Origin: Chloroflexota bacterium
Lineage (GTDB): Bacteria > Chloroflexota > Dehalococcoidia > Dehalococcoidales > UBA2162
Direction of reading: 5' to 3'
Length of the DNA: 10,657 bases
Assembly (NCBI GenBank): GCA_016193545.1
Contig: JACPSA010000154.1
Span: 1-10,657, forward strand
How positions within the stretch are numbered: position 1 is the first letter of the stretch; every line of letters begins with the position of its first letter. Both the position numbers and the translations under genes were made by a program. Of the stretch, positions 1-8,338 are shown piece by piece. The notes under the pieces were generated by a model. The model had not been told where the DNA came from, made no database searches, and saw only the letters and a list, made by a program, of their open reading frames with translations.

Positions 1-1
1 C

Positions 2-505
2 CTCTTTGTGCCGGCCGGTCAGCCGTGGCTGAAGTCCGGTAATAATATTTCCGCTGCCGAGCACCGTGTGCAGATGGTACGTCTGGCGATTGATGATGTA
101 CCCTATTTCAAGCTGTCGACCATTGAGATAGAACGGACCGGCCCCACCTATACTATAGATACCATTAGCCAGTTAAAGGCACGGATTGGTGCCGGGGACG
201 AACTTTTCTTTATTTTAGGTCGGGACAATTTAGCCCAGCTCCCGAAATGGCGGGAGCCCGTCCGGCTGATTAAAATGTGCCGTCTGGTGGTAGTCCCCAG
301 ACCCGGCTATCCCTTGCCTGACCTGAGTTCACTGGAAACCGCTATCCCCGGATTGTCGCGGAGGGTGGTTCTTCTGGATAGTCCTGAAGTAGATATCGAT
401 GCCACGGAAATCAGGGTCAGGGTCAGTCAGGGGTTGTCCATTGCTCACCTTGTCCCGGCGCCGGTGGAGCAATACATCAAACAGCACAAGTTGTATTTGA
501 GCTGA
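2..505 (+). CDS. nadD: Nicotinate-nucleotide adenylyltransferase, 3' part (5' end outside window)
   Basis: This is the C-terminal 167 residues of NadD, which joins nicotinate mononucleotide and ATP to make deamido-NAD in cytosolic NAD synthesis. The frame is open to the left edge and begins in the family stretch LFVPAGQPWLK, so the GTG at position 8 is an internal Val codon. The N-terminal GxFxPxHxGH nucleotide-binding motif and about 40 residues lie outside the window. Visible family signatures are YTIDTI, the FFILGRDNL segment, PKWRE, VVPRPGYPL, and the C-terminal motif as DIDATEIR followed by a typical PVEQYI tail. E. coli NadD has NISATIIR in the last motif, so here a Ser is Asp. The stop is TGA at 503-505. 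The cupin gene follows after 28 nt and is probably co-transcribed. Identification is firm; the Asp substitution is an observation without known effect. Confidence 0.93.
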   Translation, partial: LFVPAGQPWLKSGNNISAAEHRVQMVRLAIDDVPYFKLSTIEIERTGPTYTIDTISQLKARIGAGDELFFILGRDNLAQLPKWREPVRLIKMCRLVVVPRPGYPLPDLSSLETAIPGLSRRVVLLDSPEVDIDATEIRVRVSQGLSIAHLVPAPVEQYIKQHKLYLS

Positions 506-508
506 ATC

Positions 509-526
509 AGGAGGTCTCAAAGGAGG
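509..526 (+). promoter_or_regulatory. Two consecutive Shine-Dalgarno sequences before the cupin gene
   Basis: AGGAGGT lies at 509-515 and AAAGGAGG at 519-526. The second is 7 nt from the ATG at 534 and is the functional candidate. The first has no start codon at a suitable distance. Its role, if any, could be a standby ribosome site. Confidence 0.6.
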
Positions 527-533
527 CTTACTT

Positions 534-893
534 ATGTCGCATGTCTCATATAGGAGAATAACCCCCTTTGATTTTATGGGTTTGCAGATTCGAGAGCTCA
601 CGCCCGATGGTCTGGTATCAGCATCAGTCGCCGAAGTAGAAATAGCCCCTGGCGGCAAGCATGAAATGGCGCGCTCAACAAGAAGCGACAAGTTATATGT
701 TTGTATTGAAGGGGAAATTTTATTCCGTATTGAGAAAAGGGATATAAAGCTGTCACCTAGAGACGTGTTGTTAATTCGCAGGGGCGAATGGTTTAGCTAT
801 CACAATGAGAGTGACACCGTCTCTAGGGTTATTCTGATACACATTCCGCCATTCGACCTTGAGAGCGAGGAGTTCCGTAATTCAGCAAAATAG
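534..893 (+). CDS. Small cupin-fold protein, function unknown
   Basis: This is a 119-residue single-domain protein with no signal peptide or membrane segment. The cupin pattern is visible. PGGKHEM at residues 39-45, leading to YVCIEGE at 55-61, corresponds to motif 1. LLIRRGEWFSYHN at 79-91 corresponds to motif 2. His43 and His90 fit two metal-ligand positions, but the second His and the Glu usual in motif 1 are not in place (Met45; Asp52 or Lys53 nearby). Metal binding may therefore be altered or lost. The start ATG has a perfect SD 7 nt upstream. The gene sits just after nadD and converges on gyrB. The family includes enzymes, sugar-binding and regulatory domains, and nothing here picks one. 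A sensor or small-molecule binding role is possible but is only a guess. The coding region is real and the cupin assignment is likely. Confidence 0.75.
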   Translation: MSHVSYRRITPFDFMGLQIRELTPDGLVSASVAEVEIAPGGKHEMARSTRSDKLYVCIEGEILFRIEKRDIKLSPRDVLLIRRGEWFSYHNESDTVSRVILIHIPPFDLESEEFRNSAK

Positions 894-934
894 TAGGCAA
901 GCATGAGAGCTGTCGCCATAAGGAGTTTCAGGTA

Positions 935-2950
<2,016 letters not shown>

Positions 2951-3004
2951 TCAAAATCGGGAGATTCAAGAGCAGTTGCTGCTGATGAAACACTCATTTA
3001 CATT

Positions 3005-3033
3005 ATTATAGCATAGTTTCTCCGTAAAGTGAA
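3005..3033 (-). promoter_or_regulatory. Predicted sigma70-type promoter for gyrB
   Basis: On the minus strand, -35 is TTCACT (3033-3028, 4 of 6 consensus), the spacer is 17 nt, and -10 is a perfect TATAAT (3010-3005) preceded by TGC, an extended -10. Transcription would start near 2998, leaving a leader of about 110-140 nt before gyrB depending on the start codon. Confidence 0.78.
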
Positions 3034-3105
3034 GCTGTTAGCCGGAGAAACCAGGCCTGAAGTTTATCGGGGCGTTGGTAAACTTTCGAATTCAATTTCT
3101 TGGAG

Positions 3106-3134
3106 TTGACAGTTGGTTTTGACTGTGGTAGACT
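3106..3134 (+). promoter_or_regulatory. Predicted sigma70-type promoter for the str-S10 operon
   Basis: -35 is a perfect TTGACA (3106-3111), the spacer is 17 nt, and -10 is TAGACT (3129-3134, 4 of 6) preceded by TGG, an extended -10. The start would be near 3141. The -35 octamer TTGACAGT is repeated with one mismatch as TTGACTGT at 3119-3126, 13 bp on. The repeat falls in the spacer and could be a binding site or chance. Confidence 0.75.
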
Positions 3135-3206
3135 TGTGTTTTGGTATTTAGAGTTCCGCTTACGACTGGTAGATTGAGCCGGTAGTTTCAATTTACCATT
3201 GTGTTG

Positions 3207-3228
3207 TGGATGAGCTAAGGCTCATCCA
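3207..3228 (+). promoter_or_regulatory. Perfect 9-bp hairpin in the rpsL leader
   Basis: TGGATGAGC (3207-3215) and GCTCATCCA (3220-3228) pair perfectly around the 4-nt loop TAAG, with a further G-U pair possible outside. It ends 18 nt before the rpsL SD. No T-run follows, so it is not a simple terminator. It could protect the 5' leader or be a protein-binding site. In E. coli S7 autoregulates the str operon, but at a different place (rpsL-rpsG), so that parallel is only a hint. Confidence 0.6.
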
Positions 3229-3246
3229 TTTCATTGTTGGAGATAT

Positions 3247-3260
3247 GGAGGAGACAATTG
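3247..3260 (+). promoter_or_regulatory. SD and TTG start codon of rpsL
   Basis: GGAGG at 3247-3251 is followed 6 nt later by TTG at 3258. This TTG opens the canonical S12 N-terminus (M)[11 protein letters not shown] longer frame from TTG 3234 would translate through the SD and add eight residues absent from the family. Confidence 0.88.
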
Positions 3261-3689
3261 CCGACAATTAATCAGCTTGTCCGGAAAGGACGTCAGAGGG
3301 CGATTAAGAAAGTGAAAGCGCCCGCCTTGCGTTTTAGTTACAATGCTTTGAAGAACAAGACGATACAAGGCGCGGGTTCTCCGCAAAAGCGGGGGGTCTG
3401 TATCCAGGTAAAGACGACTACCCCGAAGAAGCCTAATTCAGCATTACGCAAGATAGCCCGGGTGCGGCTGACCAACGGTATGGAGGTAACGGCTTATATT
3501 CCTGGTGAAGGGCATAAGCTGCAGGAACACTCTGTGGTCCTCATTCACGGAGGACGGGTAAAGGATTTACCGGGTGTGCGTTATCATATTATCCGGGGGG
3601 CGCTGGATGCTACCGGTGTGGAGAATCGGCGGCAGGGACGGAGCAAGTATGGCGCTAAACGGGCCAAAGTGGCCGCCGCAAGTACTTAG
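3258..3689 (+). CDS. rpsL: 30S ribosomal protein S12
   Basis: S12 sits at the decoding centre of the 30S subunit and helps control codon-anticodon accuracy. From TTG 3258 the protein is 143 residues. Landmarks are the N-terminus [10 protein letters not shown], then [20 protein letters not shown] (the streptomycin-resistance Lys region), [14 protein letters not shown] and [13 protein letters not shown], which holds the Asp methylthiolated in some bacteria. Between the APAL and PQKRGVC segments there is an extra stretch of about 17 residues compared with E. coli S12. Bacillus-type S12 has an insertion at the same place. It is the first gene of the operon. The rpsG SD overlaps its stop codon (TAGGAGG from 3687), so S12 and S7 translation is probably coupled. 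Confidence 0.98.
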   Translation: MPTINQLVRKGRQRAIKKVKAPALRFSYNALKNKTIQGAGSPQKRGVCIQVKTTTPKKPNSALRKIARVRLTNGMEVTAYIPGEGHKLQEHSVVLIHGGRVKDLPGVRYHIIRGALDATGVENRRQGRSKYGAKRAKVAAAST

Positions 3690-3697
3690 GAGGAAAC

Positions 3698-4168
3698 ATG
3701 TCGAGGCGGAAGCAGACTAACAAAAAAGAAATAGCCCCGGATGCCAGTTATCACAATGTAATTTTAGCCAAGCTGATTAACAAAGTGATGAAGTGCGGGA
3801 AAAAGAGTACGGCAGAGAAGATTATCTATACTGCTCTGGCTACGATAGAGGGTGGGGAGCCTAAAGCCGCCATCACCGTGTTGGAACAGGCGATAAGGAA
3901 TGCTACCCCTCAGCTTGAGGTAAAGTCGCGCCGGATAGGGGGAGCTAACTACCAGGTGCCGGTAGAGGTTCGGCCGGAACGCAGTCTCTCTCTGGCGATA
4001 CGCTGGCTGATAGCCTCGGCCAAAGCCAGACCGGGCAAATCTATGGCTGAGAAGCTGGCCGGTGAACTCAGTGATGCGGCTAAGGGACAGGGGGCGGCGG
4101 TTAAGAAGCGTGATGACACTCATCGCATGGCTGAGGCTAACCGGGCCTTTGCCCACTATCGATGGTGA
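3698..4168 (+). CDS. rpsG: 30S ribosomal protein S7
   Basis: S7 starts assembly of the 30S head by binding the 3' domain of 16S rRNA and lies near the E-site tRNA. Its 156 residues are the usual bacterial length. Family stretches seen are KLINKVMKCGKKSTAEKI, the RRIGGANYQVPVEV segment, then RPERSLSLAIRWL, and the C-terminal HRMAEANRAFAHYRW. The SD AGGAGG (3688-3692 and onward) overlaps the rpsL stop and lies 5-6 nt before the ATG, an 8-nt intergenic gap. In E. coli S7 is the autogenous repressor of the str operon. Whether that holds here cannot be read from the sequence, and the rpsL-rpsG gap is too short to hold the E. coli-style target. Confidence 0.98.
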   Translation: MSRRKQTNKKEIAPDASYHNVILAKLINKVMKCGKKSTAEKIIYTALATIEGGEPKAAITVLEQAIRNATPQLEVKSRRIGGANYQVPVEVRPERSLSLAIRWLIASAKARPGKSMAEKLAGELSDAAKGQGAAVKKRDDTHRMAEANRAFAHYRW

Positions 4169-4200
4169 AAATTTGTTTTCTTGGCGGTTAATTTAAGACT

Positions 4201-6333
4201 ATGGTAAAGAATCAAGTATCAGTTGAATCAGAGGCAGGGAAAAAAGCCGGGGCTAGAAGTTTCCCATTAGAAGACATACGCAATATCGCTTTTATTGCTC
4301 ATATTGATGCCGGTAAGACTACCGTCACAGAAAGGATATTGTTTTACACCGGCCGTACTTACAAAATAGGTGAAGTACATGAAGGCACGGCCGTGATGGA
4401 TTGGATGGAGCAGGAAAGGGAGCGAGGGATTACCATCACGGCGGCAGCAACTACCTGCTACTGGCAGAACCACCGTATCAATATTATTGATACCCCGGGG
4501 CATGTTGATTTTACCGCCGAGGTTGAGCGTAGCCTGAGGGTGCTCGACGGAGGAGTAGTCGTTTTTGATGCCGTGGCTGGAGTTGAGGCTCAATCGGAGA
4601 CGGTGTGGCGGCAGGCGGACAGATATCATGTGGCTCGGATTTGTTTCATCAATAAGATGGACCGGGTTGGGGCTAACTTTCAGCGCACTGTTGATATGAT
4701 TGAAGGGCGGCTGCAAGCCAGAGTTCTGCCGGTTCAGCTCCCGTTGGGCAGTGAAAGTTCATATCAGGGAGTCATTGACCTGCTGGAGAATAAGGCGTGG
4801 AGCTTTGATGGTAAGTCCGGTTCAGACCCTGTGGAGGTGGCTATTCCTGAATCAGAGCAGTCCAGGTGTATCCAATTCCGCCAGGCACTGATTGAAAAGC
4901 TGGCCGAGGTGGATGACCAGATTATGCTGGCTTATGTCGATGGTAAGGATATTACGGCAGTTGACTTGAAGAAGGCTTTGCGGAGGGTAACCCTGGCTAA
5001 TAAAGGGGTACCGGTTCTCTGCGGTAGCGTGCTCAGGAATAAAGGTGTCCAGCTATTACTTAATGCCATTGTGGACTATTTGCCATCGCCGCTGGATATG
5101 CCCCCGGTGCGGGCTATCGATGCTAAGGCCTCCGGTGAAGTTACACGGCAAGCCAGTGATGATGAGCTCTTTACCGCGCTGGCTTTTAAGGTGGTTTCTG
5201 ACCCCTTTGTCGGCCGGCTGGTCTATCTTAGAGTGTATTCCGGTAAAGTTCAGGCCGGAGAACAGGCTTATAATTCAACTCGCAGTAAGAGGGAGCGCAT
5301 GGGGCGGCTGCTACTAATGCACGCCAACCACCGTGAAGAGATAGCTGAGGCTGATACCGGCTCTATCGTGGCTACTCTGGGTCTCAAGGAGACCTTCACC
5401 GGCGATACTCTGTGTCATCCCTCTCATCCGGTAATCCTGGAATCAATCCGTTTCCCCGAGCCAGTGATTTCGGTGGCTATTGAGCCTAAGACTAAGGCTG
5501 ACCAGGATAAGATGGGAGAAGCCCTGCAGAAGTTGACCGAGGAGGACCCTACTTTTAAGGTATTTTATGACCGGGATACCGGTCAAACGGTTATTTCAGG
5601 TATGGGCGAGCTCCACCTGGATGTTATCGTCAACAGGTTGCTCACTGAATTTAAAGTAGGCGCCAAGGTGGGTAGACCACGGGTTGCCTATAAGGAGACC
5701 ATCACTAAATCGGTCGAATCTGAAGGTAGATTTATTCGTCAGACTGGTGGCCATGGGCAATTCGGTCATGTCTGGGTTGAGCTTGAGCCTGGAGAGCGTG
5801 GCAGCGGTTTGGAGTTCATTAATCGTCTTAAGGGTACTACCATACCCAGGCAGTATGTGCCGGCCGTTGAGGCGGGTATCAAAGAGGCTATGGAGACGGG
5901 GGTGTTGGCTGGGTATCCGGTGGTTGATATTAAAGCCACCCTTTATGATGGGAGTTATCATGAAGTCGATTCTTCGGAGTTAGCTTTTAAGATGGCTGGC
6001 TCATTGGCGCTGAAGAAGGGTGTGACTAAAGCCGGCCCTATCCTTCTGGAGCCTATCATGAAGCTGGAGGTGGTTACCCCTGAGCAGTTTATGGGTGATG
6101 TTATCGGCGACCTCAATTCAAGGAGAGTCCATGTTGAGTCTATCGAGACACATGGGGAAATGGCGACTATTTATGCCCTTATCCCCTTGGCTGAGACCTT
6201 CGGCTATGCTACCAGCCTCAGGTCGATAACTCAGGGCAGAGCCACTCATTCTATAGAAGTCTATCGCTATCAGGAACTGCCGGCGGCTCTGGTCGCCCGG
6301 GTGATTGATAAAGACGGTGCAGAAAATGCCTAA
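4201..6333 (+). CDS. fusA: Elongation factor G
   Basis: EF-G is the GTPase that moves tRNA and mRNA through the ribosome and, with RRF, recycles it. Its 710 residues contain all expected domains: G1 AHIDAGKTT 33-41, switch I RGITIT 75-80, G3 DTPGH 97-101, G4 NKMD 151-154, G5 around CGSVLRNKG 274-282; domain II at about 320-420; domain III with [10 protein letters not shown] 466-475; domain IV with the tip loop [11 protein letters not shown] 583-593 including His587; and domain V with [11 protein letters not shown] 632-642, then FGYATSLRS. The N-terminus is about 10-15 residues longer than usual before the IRNIAFIAH segment. The ATG at 4201 is the only possible start, since an in-frame TAA lies at 4189. 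It has no good SD (only GGCGG at 4183-4187, 13 nt away), so translation may depend on coupling across the 32-nt gap after rpsG. Its stop overlaps rpsJ by 8 nt. Confidence 0.98.
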   Translation: MVKNQVSVESEAGKKAGARSFPLEDIRNIAFIAHIDAGKTTVTERILFYTGRTYKIGEVHEGTAVMDWMEQERERGITITAAATTCYWQNHRINIIDTPGHVDFTAEVERSLRVLDGGVVVFDAVAGVEAQSETVWRQADRYHVARICFINKMDRVGANFQRTVDMIEGRLQARVLPVQLPLGSESSYQGVIDLLENKAWSFDGKSGSDPVEVAIPESEQSRCIQFRQALIEKLAEVDDQIMLAYVDGKDITAVDLKKALRRVTLANKGVPVLCGSVLRNKGVQLLLNAIVDYLPSPLDMPPVRAIDAKASGEVTRQASDDELFTALAFKVVSDPFVGRLVYLRVYSGKVQAGEQAYNSTRSKRERMGRLLLMHANHREEIAEADTGSIVATLGLKETFTGDTLCHPSHPVILESIRFPEPVISVAIEPKTKADQDKMGEALQKLTEEDPTFKVFYDRDTGQTVISGMGELHLDVIVNRLLTEFKVGAKVGRPRVAYKETITKSVESEGRFIRQTGGHGQFGHVWVELEPGERGSGLEFINRLKGTTIPRQYVPAVEAGIKEAMETGVLAGYPVVDIKATLYDGSYHEVDSSELAFKMAGSLALKKGVTKAGPILLEPIMKLEVVTPEQFMGDVIGDLNSRRVHVESIETHGEMATIYALIPLAETFGYATSLRSITQGRATHSIEVYRYQELPAALVARVIDKDGAENA

Positions 6334-6631
6334 ACAGAAAATACGTATTAAGATAAAGGGTTTTGACCATAAGCTGGTTGACCAGGCGGCGGAACAGATT
6401 GTGGAAGCGGTAGAGCGCACCGGAGCGGTTATTTCCGGCCCGGTGCCGCTGCCGACGCATATTCAGAAATTCAGCGTCATTCGTTCCCCGTTTATTGATA
6501 AAGACTCTCAGGAGCAATTTGAAATTAGGACCCATAATCGTCTTATTGATATTATTGAGACAACTTCTAAGACAATTGATGCTCTGACCGGGCTAAATCT
6601 GCCCTCAGGGGTGGAGATTGATATCAAGTAG
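6326..6631 (+). CDS. rpsJ: 30S ribosomal protein S10
   Basis: S10 is a 30S head protein that also acts as NusE in transcription antitermination with NusB and NusG. From ATG 6326 it is 101 residues, the normal size, opening [19 protein letters not shown]. The frame could extend to TTG 6305, but the shorter start matches the family exactly. The ATG overlaps the last 8 nt of fusA, so it is read by translational coupling; no strong SD is seen. The loop region reads [18 protein letters not shown], where most bacterial S10 proteins have His after SP and Arg before EQFE, so Phe and Gln are notable. No tuf gene lies between fusA and rpsJ. A 66-nt gap follows before rplC. Confidence 0.97.
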   Translation: MPKQKIRIKIKGFDHKLVDQAAEQIVEAVERTGAVISGPVPLPTHIQKFSVIRSPFIDKDSQEQFEIRTHNRLIDIIETTSKTIDALTGLNLPSGVEIDIK

Positions 6632-6697
6632 AAGGCGGCTGGCTTAATAACAGGTGATAAATACTAAAGTAGTGTCAGGTTAAAGGAAACCGAGGAT

Positions 6698-7318
6698 ATG
6701 TTTCAGGGGATTATCGGACGGAAACTGGGTATGACCCAGGTGTACAAAGACAATGGCGAAGTCGAAGGTTTAACAGCTATCGAAGCCGGGCCGTGCGTGG
6801 TAATACAGGTTAAAACAGCGGCTAAGGAAGGCTATAATTCGCTTCAGGTCGGTTTTGGTGAGGCCAAGCGGCTGAAATCTCCTCAGCGGGGACATCTTAA
6901 GGGGCTAGGGGAGTTCCGCTATCTCCGGGAATTCAGGATGAGTGACACTGAGACTGCGGCCGTTGGCGATAAAATTGATGTGAGCCTGTTTAAGGCCGGT
7001 GATAAGGTTGATGTCAGCGGAGTGTCCAAGAGCAAGGGTTATGCCGGTGTAGTCAAGCGCCATGGTTTTGCCGGTGGACCCAAAACACATGGACAGTCCG
7101 ACCGGCTGCGGCATCCGGGAGCCATCGGGTCAACTACTTTCCCGGGTAGAGTCTGGAAGGGATTGCGCATGTCGGGACATATGGGTGGTGACCGGGTAAC
7201 GGTGCGTCATCTGGAGGTAATCGCCGCTAATCCTGAGCGTAATCTATTACTGGTCAAAGGAGCGGTACCCGGCAATAGAAATGGGCTGCTGTTGATAAGG
7301 AAATCAAAGGGGAAATAG
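6698..7318 (+). CDS. rplC: 50S ribosomal protein L3
   Basis: L3 is an early 50S assembly protein whose central loop reaches toward the peptidyl transferase centre. Its 206 residues are typical. Seen in order: the start MFQGIIGRKLGMTQVY, GYNSLQVGFG, VSKSKGYAGVVKRHGF at about 108-123, GGPKTHGQSDRLRHPGAIGS, FPGRVWKGLRMSGHMGGDRV with the Gly-rich loop, and the C-terminal LLLVKGAVPGNRNG. AAAGGA at 6682-6687 is the SD, 10 nt from the ATG. A short 4-bp stem (6678-6681 with 6688-6691) could place that SD in its loop. This gene starts the classic S10-operon order L3-L4-L23-L2, with L4 4 nt downstream. Confidence 0.98.
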   Translation: MFQGIIGRKLGMTQVYKDNGEVEGLTAIEAGPCVVIQVKTAAKEGYNSLQVGFGEAKRLKSPQRGHLKGLGEFRYLREFRMSDTETAAVGDKIDVSLFKAGDKVDVSGVSKSKGYAGVVKRHGFAGGPKTHGQSDRLRHPGAIGSTTFPGRVWKGLRMSGHMGGDRVTVRHLEVIAANPERNLLLVKGAVPGNRNGLLLIRKSKGK

Positions 7319-7322
7319 GAAA

Positions 7323-8006
7323 ATGCAGGTTCCGGTTTATAATCTTGCCGGCAAAGAGCTGGAAAAAATAGAGGTTAACGAGCAAGTTTTTGGCGTACCG
7401 TTTAATCAGGCGGTGGTGCACCAGGTGATGGTGGCCCAGCAGGCAAATGCCCGCCAGGGAACGGCGAGCACCAAAAACCGAAGAGCTGTTACCGGCAGTA
7501 CCCGGAAGCTGTTTCGTCAGAAAGGTACCGGTTCGGCACGGGCGGGTAGTATTACCTCACCATTACGCCGGGGAGGGGGTATTATTTTTGGTCCCAGCCC
7601 CAGAAGCTACCGCCAAGAACTAACTAAGAAGATGCGCCGCTTAGCTTTAAGGTGTGTCCTTTCGGCTAAGGTTAGAGACCAGGAGTTAATGGTCCTGGAA
7701 GAGTTGAACTTTGCCGAGCCGAAGACAAGGCAGATGGCGGAGGTTTTGGCAGCACTGGGAGTGAGTTCCTCGGCGATTATTGTGACGGCTGACCCGGAAG
7801 AGAATGTGGTTAAATCAGCCCGTAACTTACCCGGGATTAAGATAATGCCCGCCAGTTTAATGAATGTAGTTGACATTCTTTCCTGTAAAATGATATTGAT
7901 AACTGTGGCTGCTGTCCGTAAAGCCGAAAAGCTATGGGGGGATAGGTTGTCTAAAGGAGGAAGCAATGCACCTTTACCAGGTATTGCGTCGTCCTCTGAT
8001 AACTGA
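7323..8006 (+). CDS. rplD: 50S ribosomal protein L4
   Basis: L4 is an early 50S assembly protein whose extended loop lines the peptide exit tunnel. In E. coli it also represses the S10 operon at transcription and translation. The protein has 227 residues, somewhat longer than the usual 205-210. The loop is clear: TGSTRKLFRQKGTGSARAGS, then SPLRRGGGIIFGPSPRSY. The C-terminal half carries the common SARNLPGIK and MNVVDIL segments. The last roughly 14 codons, after WGDRLSKGG, are read across the start of rplW in another frame, a 41-nt overlap. These residues (Ser/Asn/Pro/Gly-rich) are probably a free tail. The start ATG is 4 nt after rplC, with AAAGGGG at 7306-7312 and AGGA at 7317-7320 upstream. 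I see no E. coli-type L4 target leader, since the operon start is different here. Confidence 0.97.
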   Translation: MQVPVYNLAGKELEKIEVNEQVFGVPFNQAVVHQVMVAQQANARQGTASTKNRRAVTGSTRKLFRQKGTGSARAGSITSPLRRGGGIIFGPSPRSYRQELTKKMRRLALRCVLSAKVRDQELMVLEELNFAEPKTRQMAEVLAALGVSSSAIIVTADPEENVVKSARNLPGIKIMPASLMNVVDILSCKMILITVAAVRKAEKLWGDRLSKGGSNAPLPGIASSSDN

Positions 8007-8250
8007 AAAATATACCACCCTTCAAGCTTATGGCAAATATGCTTTTGAAGTAGAGGGGCAAGCCAATAAGTCGCAGATTAAGCAAGCGGTAGAGAAGGCG
8101 TTTAAGGTCGAGGTTACCGCCGTTAATGTAATGACCGTACCCGGCAAAAGGCGCCGCCGGGGGATGCGAGAACTGACATCCCGGTCCTGGAAAAAGGCGG
8201 TGGTTACCCTCAAGCCGGGGGACAAGATAGAGCTTTTTGAGAGTACTTAA
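7966..8250 (+). CDS. rplW: 50S ribosomal protein L23
   Basis: L23 lies at the tunnel exit of the 50S subunit and docks trigger factor and the signal recognition particle. It has 94 residues, normal length. The opening LYQVLRRPLITEKYT, then NKSQIKQAVEKAFKVEVTAV and the basic VPGKRRRRGMR loop are family features; KKAVVTLKPGDKIELFE closes the fold. AAAGGAGG at 7953-7960 lies 5 nt before the ATG, the strongest SD in the ribosomal cluster, and is embedded in the coding sequence of rplD. The gene overlaps the rplD 3' end by 41 nt. An 88-nt gap with a long hairpin follows. Confidence 0.98.
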   Translation: MHLYQVLRRPLITEKYTTLQAYGKYAFEVEGQANKSQIKQAVEKAFKVEVTAVNVMTVPGKRRRRGMRELTSRSWKKAVVTLKPGDKIELFEST

Positions 8251-8259
8251 TAGATAAGA

Positions 8260-8300
8260 GAAAGTTTGAAGGGCGGAGCCCCTTCAATAACCACACTTTC
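8260..8300 (+). promoter_or_regulatory. Long imperfect hairpin between rplW and rplB
   Basis: TTGAAGGG (8266-8273) pairs with CCCTTCAA (8280-8287) around a 6-nt loop. Directly outside, GAAAGT (8260-8265) pairs with ACTTTC (8295-8300), leaving a 7-nt bulge on the 3' side only. In total 14 bp can form. The following bases are CCCTTCTTATTA, not a T-run, so a classic terminator is unlikely. It could be a processing site, a weak attenuator or a protein-binding element setting L2 and downstream output. Confidence 0.6.
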
Positions 8301-8338
8301 CCCTTCTTATTAGAAATAAAAGGAGATTTGATTAGAGG

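Noticed and set aside
8..10. GTG at position 8 as the nadD start
   Set aside because: It is the Val codon in the conserved LFVPAGQPW segment; the catalytic N-terminal motif must lie upstream of the window.
3006..3191. 61-residue minus-strand frame in the gyrB-rpsL control region
   Set aside because: It covers both predicted promoters, has no SD, and its Ser/Lys/Gln-rich sequence resembles no family.
3234..3257. Longer rpsL start at TTG 3234
   Set aside because: It would translate through the SD and add residues absent from S12; TTG 3258 fits both SD spacing and the family N-terminus.
6305..6325. Longer rpsJ start at TTG 6305
   Set aside because: The family N-terminus MPKQKIRI begins at ATG 6326 and the extra residues are simply fusA sequence in another frame.
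6618..6627. Perfect palindrome TTGATATCAA at the end of rpsJ
   Set aside because: It is short, lies within the last S10 codons, and has no partner copy elsewhere in the window that I noticed.
7870..7899. Internal promoter in rplD: TTGACA with an extended TGA TATTGA after 18 nt
   Set aside because: The -10 matches only 3 of 6 positions and the site is in coding sequence, so chance is likely.
8260..8300. Intrinsic terminator splitting the ribosomal operon
   Set aside because: The hairpin is followed by CCCTTCTTATTA rather than a T-run, and no promoter is visible before rplB.
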